Of a DNA stretch of 64,000 nucleotides, positions 1 through 8,146 are shown piece by piece (the stretch's first letter is position 1; every line of letters starts with the position of its first letter). Location of the stretch: the NCBI RefSeq assembly GCF_005222705.1, contig NZ_STGF01000013.1, positions 1-64,000 on the forward strand, given 5' to 3'. A program made the position numbers and the translations under genes. This DNA is from Paenibacillus sp. SY21-1. Its GTDB lineage: Bacteria > Bacillota > Bacilli > Paenibacillales > Paenibacillaceae. Under the pieces are notes generated by a model. It was not told the origin of the DNA, made no database searches, and saw nothing but the letters and a program-made list of their open reading frames with translations.

Positions 1-3000
1 CCCTCAAGCGTATAGCGGCCGACTCCTTTGTTGACATACACATTTTCCAGCGCGGTCCCGTCCCGTCCGCTAATTCGGATACGCTGCAAATCCGCATCCG
101 CCGGATCGGTCCAGGTCAACGTCAACTTTCCGTCCTCCGAGGCAACGGCTGCCTTCGTAACATCGGCTGGCGGCGTCGTATCCGGCTCGCCCAAATATTT
201 GGCGTACAGCGCATCGTATTCCGATTGCGTCACCGGCACTACCGTCCCGTGGCGCGGACTTCTTGGCAGGCTGTAGTCGGCGGAAAGCGTCCATTCCCCG
301 GAAGCAAGGTCCGTCGTTTCCAGCGGCACATAGCCTCTTCCGCCGAACTCATCGACAAACAAATACCATTTGTCCTCTGTATTGGATTTGAAGATGGTTG
401 GTCCTTCTACCCCCTTCATATTGCCTACGCCTTGCTTGATCATATTGAAATCCGTGCCCAGTACAGAGCTTCCCGCTTCCTGGAACACCATCTTGCCATA
501 CGGCGAGGAACCCGCATCATTGTTGCGCTCATCCTTCGTGAATCGGTAAACCTTCCCTTCATGGGCGATCATCGTCGTATCGATAATCGAATATCCGTAA
601 TCCAGATAGACCTGAGCTTCCGTAAACGTATGGAAGTCTCTTGTTTTGGCATACATCATCTTCTGATAGGTATGGCCCGAACGCGTTTCATCCGGATAGA
701 TTTTGGATGCCCAGAACAAAATGTACTCGCCGGTCGTATCGTCGTACATAATTTCAGGAGCCCATGTATTTCCGGCCTCTGGCGGCGACACTTCAACCAT
801 GCGCTGATCCGTCCAATTCACAAGATCATTTGATTCCCACACCATGATGGAGCGGCTGCCGGCACGCTGTGCCCGATCCCAGTTTCCGTCTCCGTGTATT
901 TTTAAATCGGTAGCTATCATATAGAACTTGTCGCCCTCGGGTGAACGAATAATAAACGGATCGCGCAGCCCTTTCTCGCCAAGCTCCGATGTCAATACGG
1001 GTTTTCCTCCGTTTAACTCCGTCCATTTCAAAGGATCGTTGCCTTGGCTTAATGCAAAATACACCTGTTCCCCAGCAGCCGTGCCTTCTCCGATAAAGTA
1101 AGTGAAGAAATAGCCGGCCAGCTCCTCCTGCACAGGCATAGCCTTCACATGCGCCCTGAATGCGCGTTCGGCTGTCGCTCCGCCGTTCTTCACGGTCGCT
1201 GTAAGCAGCACCTGCGCGTCGGCATGACCGTACGCCGGACGCTTCACTTCGCCCGTCGACGTAATAATAGACGTATTGCCCGTTTTCCAGGTAATAGAGG
1301 AGCCGAACGCTCCTTTTGTCGGCAGCGTCAGATTGCCGCGCACATCCTCCAGGTTGTACACAATGAGACCATCCGCGTCAAGCTGAGCCAATTGCTGCTC
1401 GTTTGGCAATCTCAGCACCTTGAACGCAAACGATTTAACCTTCGTTTCAAGCCCGTCGGACAGCGTTGCCGTCAGTGTAACTTCGCGGTCGCCGGAGGCA
1501 AACGCCGGACGCTTCACCGCTCCCTTGACAGACAGCGTATCCGGATCGGACGATTGCCAGCTGATCGTTGTGCCGTAAGCGCCTGCTGTCGGCAGTACGA
1601 GATCGGCGACAATTTCCTCTTTGCTTGAATTGGTGCCCAGCAGCTGCGACAAGGTCAGGCCGTCCGCCGCTTTCTCGATAAACATGGCGCTGATACCGGC
1701 AATTTGCGCCTTGCTGTTCGTATGAAGCTGCGACACCTCCGCAGCCGTCATCGCGCCGTCGTAAATACGGAAATCGGCCAGCATGCCGCCAAAATAAGGG
1801 TCAGCCGAATAAAAGGATTTTCCGATATAGCCGCTGCTGCCCGTTGCCGCTTTGATCGCGTCGAGCGTAATGCCCCGCGTGCTTCCTTCTGCGACAAGCG
1901 TCCCGTCGATGTACAATTGAAGCGTATTGCTTTCTCCCGAAAGAACGGTCGTCACCGTTTTCCATTGATTGGCCGGCAGCGCCGATGAAAGCCTCACAGA
2001 AGGCTCGTTCTGCCAACCGTTGTTCGCTATGCCGAAGCGCGCTGCGGAATCGGCGTTGTAGCGAGGAGTAAAATACAAGTAATGCGTGTTCGTATTGGGC
2101 CGGCCCAGCGCATACAGCCATTCCGCGCCTTTGTTGCCGCTCCAGTTCACAAGCGAGGATACCGTAATATCCGTCAGGCCATTCAATACGCCCTGTGGCA
2201 GCTCGATGTAGGAATCGACGTTGTCGCCAGTAAAACGTACGGCGCCCGCCTGCTCATTGCCGATCCATTCGCCCTTGTCCGGATGAATCCATGTGCCGTT
2301 AAACGCTCCCGTTTCATCCTTCACCGTTTGTCCCGCAACATTTTTCATATCGTAGTGCAGCAGCATTTTGCTTTCCGACGGCTCGTCAACCGGGTCCGGC
2401 ACATCCGGCTCGTCTGCAAGCGCCTTGACCTCCGCCGCGCTGAGCGCATAATTGTAAATGCGGAAATCGTCCAAGCTTCCGGCGAATGTCGCGTCGCCGC
2501 TTTTTCTGGACTTCCCGATATAGTTCATCGTCGTCTCAAGCAGCATTCTTGGCTCTACATTGAAGGTCGAGCTGCTGGCAGCTTTTTCTCCGTTGATATA
2601 CAGCGCCGCGTCAAATTGATCAATCGTTACCGCGACATGCTGCCATTCTTTTGCCGGCAAAGCTGCCGAGCGCAGCGCGTATTTGTAGCTTGAAGCCAGC
2701 CCCGCGTCGTCGTTTGCAAATTTTTCGGTGAACGGCGTAACCATTGCAAACTCCAGACCGCTGCTGTCGCTTCTGCTGCCCAAGTACATCGTGTTGCGGT
2801 TAACCGCTCGGCCCGTGCTGGAAGCAAAATCGAAAATACGCTGGTTCGCCGCGTTCCGATCCGTTTGCACCCAGGTAGAGAAGGTCGCTTTTTCCAGATT
2901 CAGCTTCTGGATCAAGTGCTCCGGCAGCTTGACGTGGCCTGTAGCTCCATCAAGCTGCAAGGAGGCTCCCGAGCTGCCGATCCGATTCTGCTCGTTAATC

Positions 3001-5540
3001 GCCGCTCCGCCCACAAGCTCAGCGTCATAACCATTGCCGGACATATCCTTCACCGTTCCGCCCTGTACCTGCTCGGGATCAAACGTATAATGCACGACCG
3101 GCTGGCTGGACTTCTGCGGTCCCGGCAGCGCGTACTTCGTTTGCAGAGCATCGTACTCCGCTCTCGTAATCGGAATGACGGTTCCGTGCCTTGGACCCGG
3201 CGGCAGCGCATACTGGGTTTCGGCCAGCAAATTGCTCGCGAGCTGCGCTCCGTCCTCCAGATCGGTCGTATAGCGGACGTGATAAGGCCATGAATCCAGG
3301 AACAAATACCATTTGTCAGACCTCAGGTCCTTAAAAATCGTCTGCCCTTCGTTATTGCCGGAGTGGCCGATCAGCCCCTGATTGCCATTGCGCGTTTTGG
3401 CAATAGGCTCGAATTGGAAGCCGTTTGCGGCAATGCCGTCCTTGTCGTAATAAAGGCTATTGGCCTTCTCGATGTAAACCTTGAAGTTTACCTCCGATTT
3501 GGTGAATCGATACAACGTGCCATTCTCCTCCATTATCGTTGTATCGATCGTCGGGAAGCCCTCATCGATAAACACCTTGGGCTCCGAGAATTGATAGAAA
3601 TCACGGGTCGTCGCATAATACATAACGTTATATTGCCCGCTAGGCCTGCCGTTTGCATATTTGCCATACGTATCCTCAACCTTCATGGACGAAGCCCAGA
3701 ACACGACATATTCCCCGCTTGTCTCATCGTAGAAGGCTTCCGGCGCCCAGGTATTGCCGCCCTTCTTCGGCGCTACCTCGACCATCCGCTGCTCGCTCCA
3801 ATTCACGAGATCCTCGGATTCCCACACCATCATGTAATGGCTGCCCGTAATTTGCGCCTGGTCGAAGTTCGTGCTCTCGCCCATCTTCAGATCAGTGGCG
3901 AGCATATAAAATTTGTCGCCCTCCGGCGAGCGGATAACAAACGGATCGCGCAGCCCCTTTTCCCCCATATTCGACTGCAGCACCGATTCGCCGTTGTTCA
4001 ACGACCGCCAGAAGAGCGGATCTTCCGCCGTTGCAAACGATATTTCTTCTCCGCCCTCGTATTCGCCTGTGAAATAGGCAAAGAAGTAAGCATCGTAATC
4101 CGGCTGCTCCGCCGCTTTACGAACGTTTAGCTCAAACACTTTGAGAGTTGTCGCTCCTCCGTACTGCACCGTCGCCGTTAACGTTACAGCCGTATCTCCT
4201 GAATCGGAACGGCTCACGCGTCCAAGATCAAGCGGCTTGCCTTCGGCTTGCGACGAGCCTTTAATCACGTCCGGTCGGCTCGAAGTCCAGACGATTGTTG
4301 ATCCATGCTCGCCGGTGGTTGGCAGCCTCAGATTTCCCTTCACATTGTCCGTGTTGTATATCGTAATTTTATTTTTATCGAGCTCTACCCGCTGCTGGTC
4401 GGTAAATGCCGTAAGCACGGTCAAATCGAAGGTTTTGCTTCGCGTGATGCCGTTGTAGGCAGCTTCCGCCGTCAGCGCCACGCTCGCATCCCCGTCCTGC
4501 ACCGAAGGCCTAGTGACCGTGCCGTTGTCGGCTATAACATTCGTACGGGCCGAACGCCAGGTCAAGGCTGCCCCATGCTTGCCTGTCGTCGGCAGGGTCA
4601 GATTTTTCGTTACAGCCTGCACCGTATCCCCTTCGCCCAGATAGCGTTGGATGCTTAAATCCTGCAGGGCGTCTTCTACAATCAGCGGGTCGAGATCGCC
4701 GACAAGTCCCTTAACGTCTTCATAGAGCCCCGCCACCTCCGTATCGCTTAACGCCTTGCCATAAACGCGGAAGTCGGCTATGCTGCCATTCAAATAGCTG
4801 TCTCCGGTAAAAATCGATTTCCCCAAAAAGCCCGAATAACCGGCCCCTGCATCGATAATCTCCGCAAGCTTGATTCCGTTCGCGGACCGCGAGCCGATTT
4901 TTGCGCCGTCAACGTATAAGGAAATGGAATCACTGGCCTGCGACACTGTGACTACAACATTTTTCCATACGTTGGATGCAAGCGCAGAGTTTGTGTTTCC
5001 TTTAAGCAGCGCTTCGTTCGGATAACCGTTTTTAGACAGCCCCGCAGCAATCGAGTTCGTCCCGCCATGGCCGTGCCTTGGGGAAGCAAACAAATATTTG
5101 TTTGTGGTAGGCGAAGCAACTGTGCCAAAGCCGAATATCCACCGGTTGTCGCCGTCATTCGTCCACTTCATGACCGTCGAAATCGTCACGGCTTCGAGGC
5201 CGTGCAGCAGATCGTTCCCGTCTGAGCCCTTCGGTATTTCAACGTAGCCGCTATTGGAGTTCTGACCTCCCCCTGCAAATGTTACAAAGCCCGCCTGATC
5301 GTTCGCAGCACGGCTTCCTTTATCCATGTTTTTGAACACGCCGTCATACGTTACTGAATGGCCGGCCACATCCTTAATTATCGTCATTCCTTCCCTTTGC
5401 TCCACCGATTTCATGTCGTAGTGCAAAAGCAGACTTTCCTCGTCCGCTTGCGCGGATGCTGTTGGCGTCTGGACCGACAGGCTTGTACACGCAAGCAGCA
5501 GCGCCAGACATACGAGCATTGCTTTTCTGATTCGTCGCAT
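1..5540 (-). CDS. Giant secreted GH43-family glycoside hydrolase, LamG/Ig/GH43 modules duplicated (partial, C-terminus off left edge)
   Basis: The reading frame is open from an ATG at 5540, behind an AGGAGGGAAAG ribosome-binding site, to the window edge (over 1846 residues). Residues 1-30 form a signal peptide ending ASA. The modules in order are: LamG-like (about 34-274), two bacterial Ig-like domains with LPTTG.HG motifs (308-474), GH43-like catalytic module 1 (482-802), two LamG modules (815-1269), two more Ig-like domains (1309-1470), GH43 module 2 (1474-1779), and the start of a fibronectin-III domain (from 1786). Both GH43 modules keep a GLRDPF motif, an IDTT motif and an EG(P/Q)TIFK motif, which fit the Asp-Asp-Glu triad of the family. 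GH43 enzymes usually cut arabinan or xylan side chains, but the substrate cannot be read here. The catalytic unit is clearly an internal duplication. A perfect palindrome lies just upstream of the ribosome-binding site. No cell-wall anchor is visible in the part present. Confidence 0.85.
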   Translation of the reverse strand, partial: MRRIRKAMLVCLALLLACTSLSVQTPTASAQADEESLLLHYDMKSVEQREGMTIIKDVAGHSVTYDGVFKNMDKGSRAANDQAGFVTFAGGGQNSNSGYVEIPKGSDGNDLLHGLEAVTISTVMKWTNDGDNRWIFGFGTVASPTTNKYLFASPRHGHGGTNSIAAGLSKNGYPNEALLKGNTNSALASNVWKNVVVTVSQASDSISLYVDGAKIGSRSANGIKLAEIIDAGAGYSGFLGKSIFTGDSYLNGSIADFRVYGKALSDTEVAGLYEDVKGLVGDLDPLIVEDALQDLSIQRYLGEGDTVQAVTKNLTLPTTGKHGAALTWRSARTNVIADNGTVTRPSVQDGDASVALTAEAAYNGITRSKTFDLTVLTAFTDQQRVELDKNKITIYNTDNVKGNLRLPTTGEHGSTIVWTSSRPDVIKGSSQAEGKPLDLGRVSRSDSGDTAVTLTATVQYGGATTLKVFELNVRKAAEQPDYDAYFFAYFTGEYEGGEEISFATAEDPLFWRSLNNGESVLQSNMGEKGLRDPFVIRSPEGDKFYMLATDLKMGESTNFDQAQITGSHYMMVWESEDLVNWSEQRMVEVAPKKGGNTWAPEAFYDETSGEYVVFWASSMKVEDTYGKYANGRPSGQYNVMYYATTRDFYQFSEPKVFIDEGFPTIDTTIMEENGTLYRFTKSEVNFKVYIEKANSLYYDKDGIAANGFQFEPIAKTRNGNQGLIGHSGNNEGQTIFKDLRSDKWYLFLDSWPYHVRYTTDLEDGAQLASNLLAETQYALPPGPRHGTVIPITRAEYDALQTKYALPGPQKSSQPVVHYTFDPEQVQGGTVKDMSGNGYDAELVGGAAINEQNRIGSSGASLQLDGATGHVKLPEHLIQKLNLEKATFSTWVQTDRNAANQRIFDFASSTGRAVNRNTMYLGSRSDSSGLEFAMVTPFTEKFANDDAGLASSYKYALRSAALPAKEWQHVAVTIDQFDAALYINGEKAASSSTFNVEPRMLLETTMNYIGKSRKSGDATFAGSLDDFRIYNYALSAAEVKALADEPDVPDPVDEPSESKMLLHYDMKNVAGQTVKDETGAFNGTWIHPDKGEWIGNEQAGAVRFTGDNVDSYIELPQGVLNGLTDITVSSLVNWSGNKGAEWLYALGRPNTNTHYLYFTPRYNADSAARFGIANNGWQNEPSVRLSSALPANQWKTVTTVLSGESNTLQLYIDGTLVAEGSTRGITLDAIKAATGSSGYIGKSFYSADPYFGGMLADFRIYDGAMTAAEVSQLHTNSKAQIAGISAMFIEKAADGLTLSQLLGTNSSKEEIVADLVLPTAGAYGTTISWQSSDPDTLSVKGAVKRPAFASGDREVTLTATLSDGLETKVKSFAFKVLRLPNEQQLAQLDADGLIVYNLEDVRGNLTLPTKGAFGSSITWKTGNTSIITSTGEVKRPAYGHADAQVLLTATVKNGGATAERAFRAHVKAMPVQEELAGYFFTYFIGEGTAAGEQVYFALSQGNDPLKWTELNGGKPVLTSELGEKGLRDPFIIRSPEGDKFYMIATDLKIHGDGNWDRAQRAGSRSIMVWESNDLVNWTDQRMVEVSPPEAGNTWAPEIMYDDTTGEYILFWASKIYPDETRSGHTYQKMMYAKTRDFHTFTEAQVYLDYGYSIIDTTMIAHEGKVYRFTKDERNNDAGSSPYGKMVFQEAGSSVLGTDFNMIKQGVGNMKGVEGPTIFKSNTEDKWYLFVDEFGGRGYVPLETTDLASGEWTLSADYSLPRSPRHGTVVPVTQSEYDALYAKYLGEPDTTPPADVTKAAVASEDGKLTLTWTDPADADLQRIRISGRDGTALENVYVNKGVGRYTLE

Positions 5541-5556
5541 AGCTTTCCCTCCTGTT

Positions 5557-5572
5557 ATGATAGCGCTATCAT
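5557..5572. promoter_or_regulatory. Perfect 16-bp palindrome, LacI/CcpA-type operator candidate
   Basis: The sequence ATGATAGCGCTATCAT is its own reverse complement, and its TGATAGCGCTATCA core has the central CG typical of LacI-family and cre sites. It ends 17 bases before the start of the GH43 gene, just upstream of its ribosome-binding site, where a bound repressor would block transcription. The core departs from the cre consensus at one or two positions, so a dedicated LacI-type sugar repressor is as likely as CcpA. Confidence 0.5.
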
Positions 5573-5690
5573 TCTTGAATAAGTATAAGGCACGCCCTAT
5601 TGTATAAAAATGTGTTTTTTTATTGCGAAGTTATAAATTTTCATTCACTCTTCTGTTTGCGGGGCATTAAGCTTGCGAAGCCATTGTTTC

Positions 5691-5719
5691 GTGACGGGCT
5701 TATCGTTCTATGCTATGAT
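5691..5719 (+). promoter_or_regulatory. Sigma-A-type promoter for the UvrC-like gene
   Basis: GTGACG (5691-5696) and TATGAT (5714-5719) are separated by 17 bp and lie about 85 bp upstream of the start codon of the UvrC-like gene. The -10 box is a 5/6 match, the -35 box weaker. Confidence 0.4.
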
Positions 5720-5802
5720 TTTTCGAGAAGAAGCAGAGTCCTTCATTCAACCGGTTTTGAGCAGAGAGTTGGACGAAGCGGCAGCGGAAGGAGCAACCGA
5801 TT

Positions 5803-7077
5803 ATGTCCTTCATATTCCAGGCATCTGATTACCCGGCGGCACCGGGCTGCTATATGATGAGAGGGAGCGGCGGACGCATTCTCTATATCGGAAAGTCCAA
5901 AAGCCTGCGCAACCGGCTGCGCTCCTATTTCACCGAGCATCATCAGGAAAAAAGAATTGTGCAGCTTGTCCAGGAAATCGAATCGATTGAAGTGATGCTG
6001 GTCAATAACGAGGCGGAGAGCCTTCTGCTCGAAAACAATTTAATCAAAATACATATGCCGCCCTACAATCGGGCGCTGAAGCGCGATACGAGCGGTTATG
6101 CTTATCTCCAGCTTACGGCCGAGCGCTTCCCCCGCCTTGTCGCCAGCTACAGGCAGCGCGAACGCGTAAACCGGCTTCAGCCTCAGTCTCCCGCTCCTGA
6201 CGTCGGAAAAGCGCTGCCGCAGCGTGCCATCCCACGTCGAGGAAAGGCGGCGGATTACGCGCGCGCGCAGTTAAAGCAGCACGCTCTCGAAACGGCATCC
6301 GCCTCAGAAACGCCCAGGCGCCTCGGACCCTTTCAGAGCGCCCGCTTCCGCGATGCCTTGATTGAATTCGTTGCCGCACATTTTGGACTCCGTACTTGCG
6401 AGGCCATGCCCAGGCGGGCTTGCCTTCTGTATCACATCGGGAAATGCAGCGGCGTATGCGAAGGAAAAATATCGGAGGAGGAATACCGGGAGCGCGCCGA
6501 GCAAGCAGCTGAGCTGCTTGGCAACGGCGGCCAAGGACTGATCGAAGCGTTATATGCAAAAATGGAGCGCTTTGCCTCTCACCTCGAGTTCGAAAAAGCG
6601 CAAGCGCTGCTATACCACATCCGCATATTGGAACGGGCGGAGTCCAGACAGATCGTTGACCGCGACTCCCGGGTGAATCAGGACGTCCTCTATTGCGCGG
6701 AGGGCTTTGTGCTGGTCGCCAGCGTTCGCGAGGGCATGCTTGCCGATATGGAATGGCATGCCCTCGATAAAGCATCGGGTGACGCCGATGCTCAAGGCAG
6801 CGCTTCGGAGCCGGAACAGCGGGGCAGCTCCGACCCGGCGGGTGATTTGGCTTTTGACCGCTTTCTCGTCAGACGCTACACATTCAATGAACGTCCGGAC
6901 GAGCTGATCGTTAACCGGATCAGCGACGCTGCTCGCGTCCGAACCGCGCTGCGCCGGCGGGGCAAGCCCACGTTAACGATTACGCTGCCCAAGCGTGGCC
7001 TTAAATTCGAGCTGCTGGAGCTGTGCCGGCGCAATCACGAATACCGGCTAGGTCGCACAAGCTTCATACAACTGTAA
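5803..7077 (+). CDS. UvrC-like GIY-YIG nuclease lacking the C-terminal nuclease half
   Basis: This 424-residue protein matches the N-terminal half of excinuclease UvrC. The GIY-YIG endonuclease domain (about 13-95) shows CYMM and ILYIGKSKSLRNRL, with the candidate metal-binding Glu77 in LLLENN. The four cysteines that hold the UvrC iron-sulfur cluster are kept at 199, 207, 215 and 219 (LRTC..., ACLLYHIGKCSGVC). A UVR domain that contacts UvrB covers about 246-282. The remaining 140 residues show no RNase H-like catalytic motifs and no helix-hairpin-helix, whereas UvrC is about 600 residues long. A basic, low-complexity stretch (about 118-172) is inserted before the cysteine cluster. The ATG at 5803 follows GGAAGGAG. 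The protein is probably a UvrC paralogue or Cho-like nuclease that makes only the 3' incision, or an accessory UvrB-binding factor. A genuine uvrC would be expected elsewhere in the genome. Confidence 0.8.
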   Translation: MSFIFQASDYPAAPGCYMMRGSGGRILYIGKSKSLRNRLRSYFTEHHQEKRIVQLVQEIESIEVMLVNNEAESLLLENNLIKIHMPPYNRALKRDTSGYAYLQLTAERFPRLVASYRQRERVNRLQPQSPAPDVGKALPQRAIPRRGKAADYARAQLKQHALETASASETPRRLGPFQSARFRDALIEFVAAHFGLRTCEAMPRRACLLYHIGKCSGVCEGKISEEEYRERAEQAAELLGNGGQGLIEALYAKMERFASHLEFEKAQALLYHIRILERAESRQIVDRDSRVNQDVLYCAEGFVLVASVREGMLADMEWHALDKASGDADAQGSASEPEQRGSSDPAGDLAFDRFLVRRYTFNERPDELIVNRISDAARVRTALRRRGKPTLTITLPKRGLKFELLELCRRNHEYRLGRTSFIQL

Positions 7078-7165
7078 CGCTGCTGACATATTTGTTTCAT
7101 GTTCCTTTAATATAGTGTCCCTATAATAAAACATGACCCCCCTTTAATTCATATATAAATGTTGG

Positions 7166-7197
7166 CCCGCAGCCCGTTGCTGCGGGTCCCTTTTTTT
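7166..7197 (+). terminator. Rho-independent terminator after the UvrC-like gene
   Basis: A CCCGCAG/CTGCGGG stem (7166-7172 with 7180-7186) is followed by TCCC and seven T residues. Confidence 0.8.
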
Positions 7198-7404
7198 GTA
7201 GACAAGCGAAAACGGCTGAAGACGTTCCCTGGCGGCATAAGCGGAAGTTATCGCTATACGATTCCAATCGGCAACCCGTTTGGGTCGGCAAAAGTGAGAA
7301 AACCGGGGAGTACTATGAATGATTGCAGGAGACTTCCCTACGCTTCAGCGGCATCCGAGTTAACGGTTGGATGATATGAATATTGATCTTCGAATCTTTG
7401 AAAT
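7198..7404. other. Intergenic stretch with no convincing gene
   Basis: Short open frames exist here, but none has a ribosome-binding site together with a recognisable protein pattern. No repeat or structural RNA was recognised. Confidence 0.4.
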
Positions 7405-7442
7405 AAAAAAAGGCTGCATAGAGTTAATCCTCACGCAGCCTT
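7405..7442 (-). terminator. Rho-independent terminator after the Rpn remnant
   Basis: Read on the minus strand, AAGGCTGC ... GCAGCCTT is followed by a run of T residues. It lies directly downstream of the Rpn-like fragment. Confidence 0.75.
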
Positions 7443-7458
7443 GAGTGATCCGTTTGTT

Positions 7459-7680
7459 TTACTCAAACATATTCTTGGCAACCTCCAGCTTTCCTTTAAA
7501 GCTGCCAAGGGACTCGCCCTTCATTCTTGCACCCTCAAGCATAGAAGCCTCAGCATGCAACACCTTCTGCCTCATCTCATATAAGCGGCGAGCTTCTGCA
7601 TCTTGACTGAGGTATTCCAATGCGGTCATGGCTTTTCCCAACATGTTCTTGGGATCAAGCAGCTCATGCATCCAATTCAA
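7459..7680 (-). pseudogene. C-terminal remnant of an Rpn-type recombination-promoting nuclease/transposase-like protein
   Basis: The 73-residue frame has the LEYLSQDAEARRLYEMRQ pattern and a following charged segment (HAEASMLEGAR). These are typical of the C-terminal tail of Rpn/YhgA PD-(D/E)XK proteins, as I recall them. Full proteins are about 250-300 residues. The nuclease core is absent, and no upstream frame supplies it. The tail runs in frame into its own terminator, so the 3' end of the original gene is intact and the 5' part has been lost. It may still be translated, since an ATG is present, but it is best treated as a decayed gene. Confidence 0.6.
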
Positions 7681-8024
7681 CTCCTAATCTCGGCAGGTTT
7701 ATATCATAACAGTACCCAGAAGGGTTAGGGCTGCCTGTCGACGCCATACATCGCTTAAATAAAGCGCAGTACCATCACCATTATTGGGTACACATGCTGG
7801 CTGAGCGCTCTATGACTTATACGAAGGGCAAGCGTACAAAAGCAGTACAAGACTCTCGCTATCTTGAAGAATTGATTAAACGAATTAGTCAAACCCAATA
7901 TCTTGATTCGTTCAGCGAATTTGTACACGCTACAGAGCAGCTGAGGACGATGATCGCAGGACAAAGTCAAGCTGCCCCCCTCCAGAGAAGATTAGCACTG
8001 CTGCTCCCCCATCCCTCGGCAAAT
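7681..8024. other. Low-information region; possible small plus-strand ORF from 7794
   Basis: A plus-strand frame begins at 7794 (or the ATG at 7812), and its first 50 residues look protein-like: helical, with RYLEELIKRISQTQYL. It has no clear ribosome-binding site, and its 3' half runs through the htpG terminator to 8144, so it is more likely a gene fragment than an active gene. Nothing else was recognised here. Confidence 0.3.
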
Positions 8025-8133
8025 AAAAAAAGCAGCCCAAGCGGCCAGCTTGGCAATAGCCTGCGGAAAAAAGTCGCGACGGCGCGTCCTTTACCGCAGG
8101 CTGTTGCTTCGGCTGAAGCTTTAGGCTGCTTTT
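8025..8133 (-). terminator. Terminator region after htpG
   Basis: On the minus strand, AAAAGCAGCC (8124-8133) pairs with GGCTGCTTTTTTT (8025-8037). Between them are nested hairpins, including a long CAGCCTGCGG/CCGCAGGCT stem. The structure is larger than a standard terminator but ends in a proper T run. Confidence 0.6.
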
Positions 8134-8146
8134 ATAGAAGCTGATG

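Noticed and set aside
7159..7374. 71-residue plus-strand frame after the UvrC-like gene
   Set aside because: It begins inside the terminator and has no family resemblance.
7794..8144. 116-residue plus-strand frame beside htpG
   Set aside because: It lacks a ribosome-binding site, and its second half is the complement of the htpG terminator structure. It is kept only as a note on the region.
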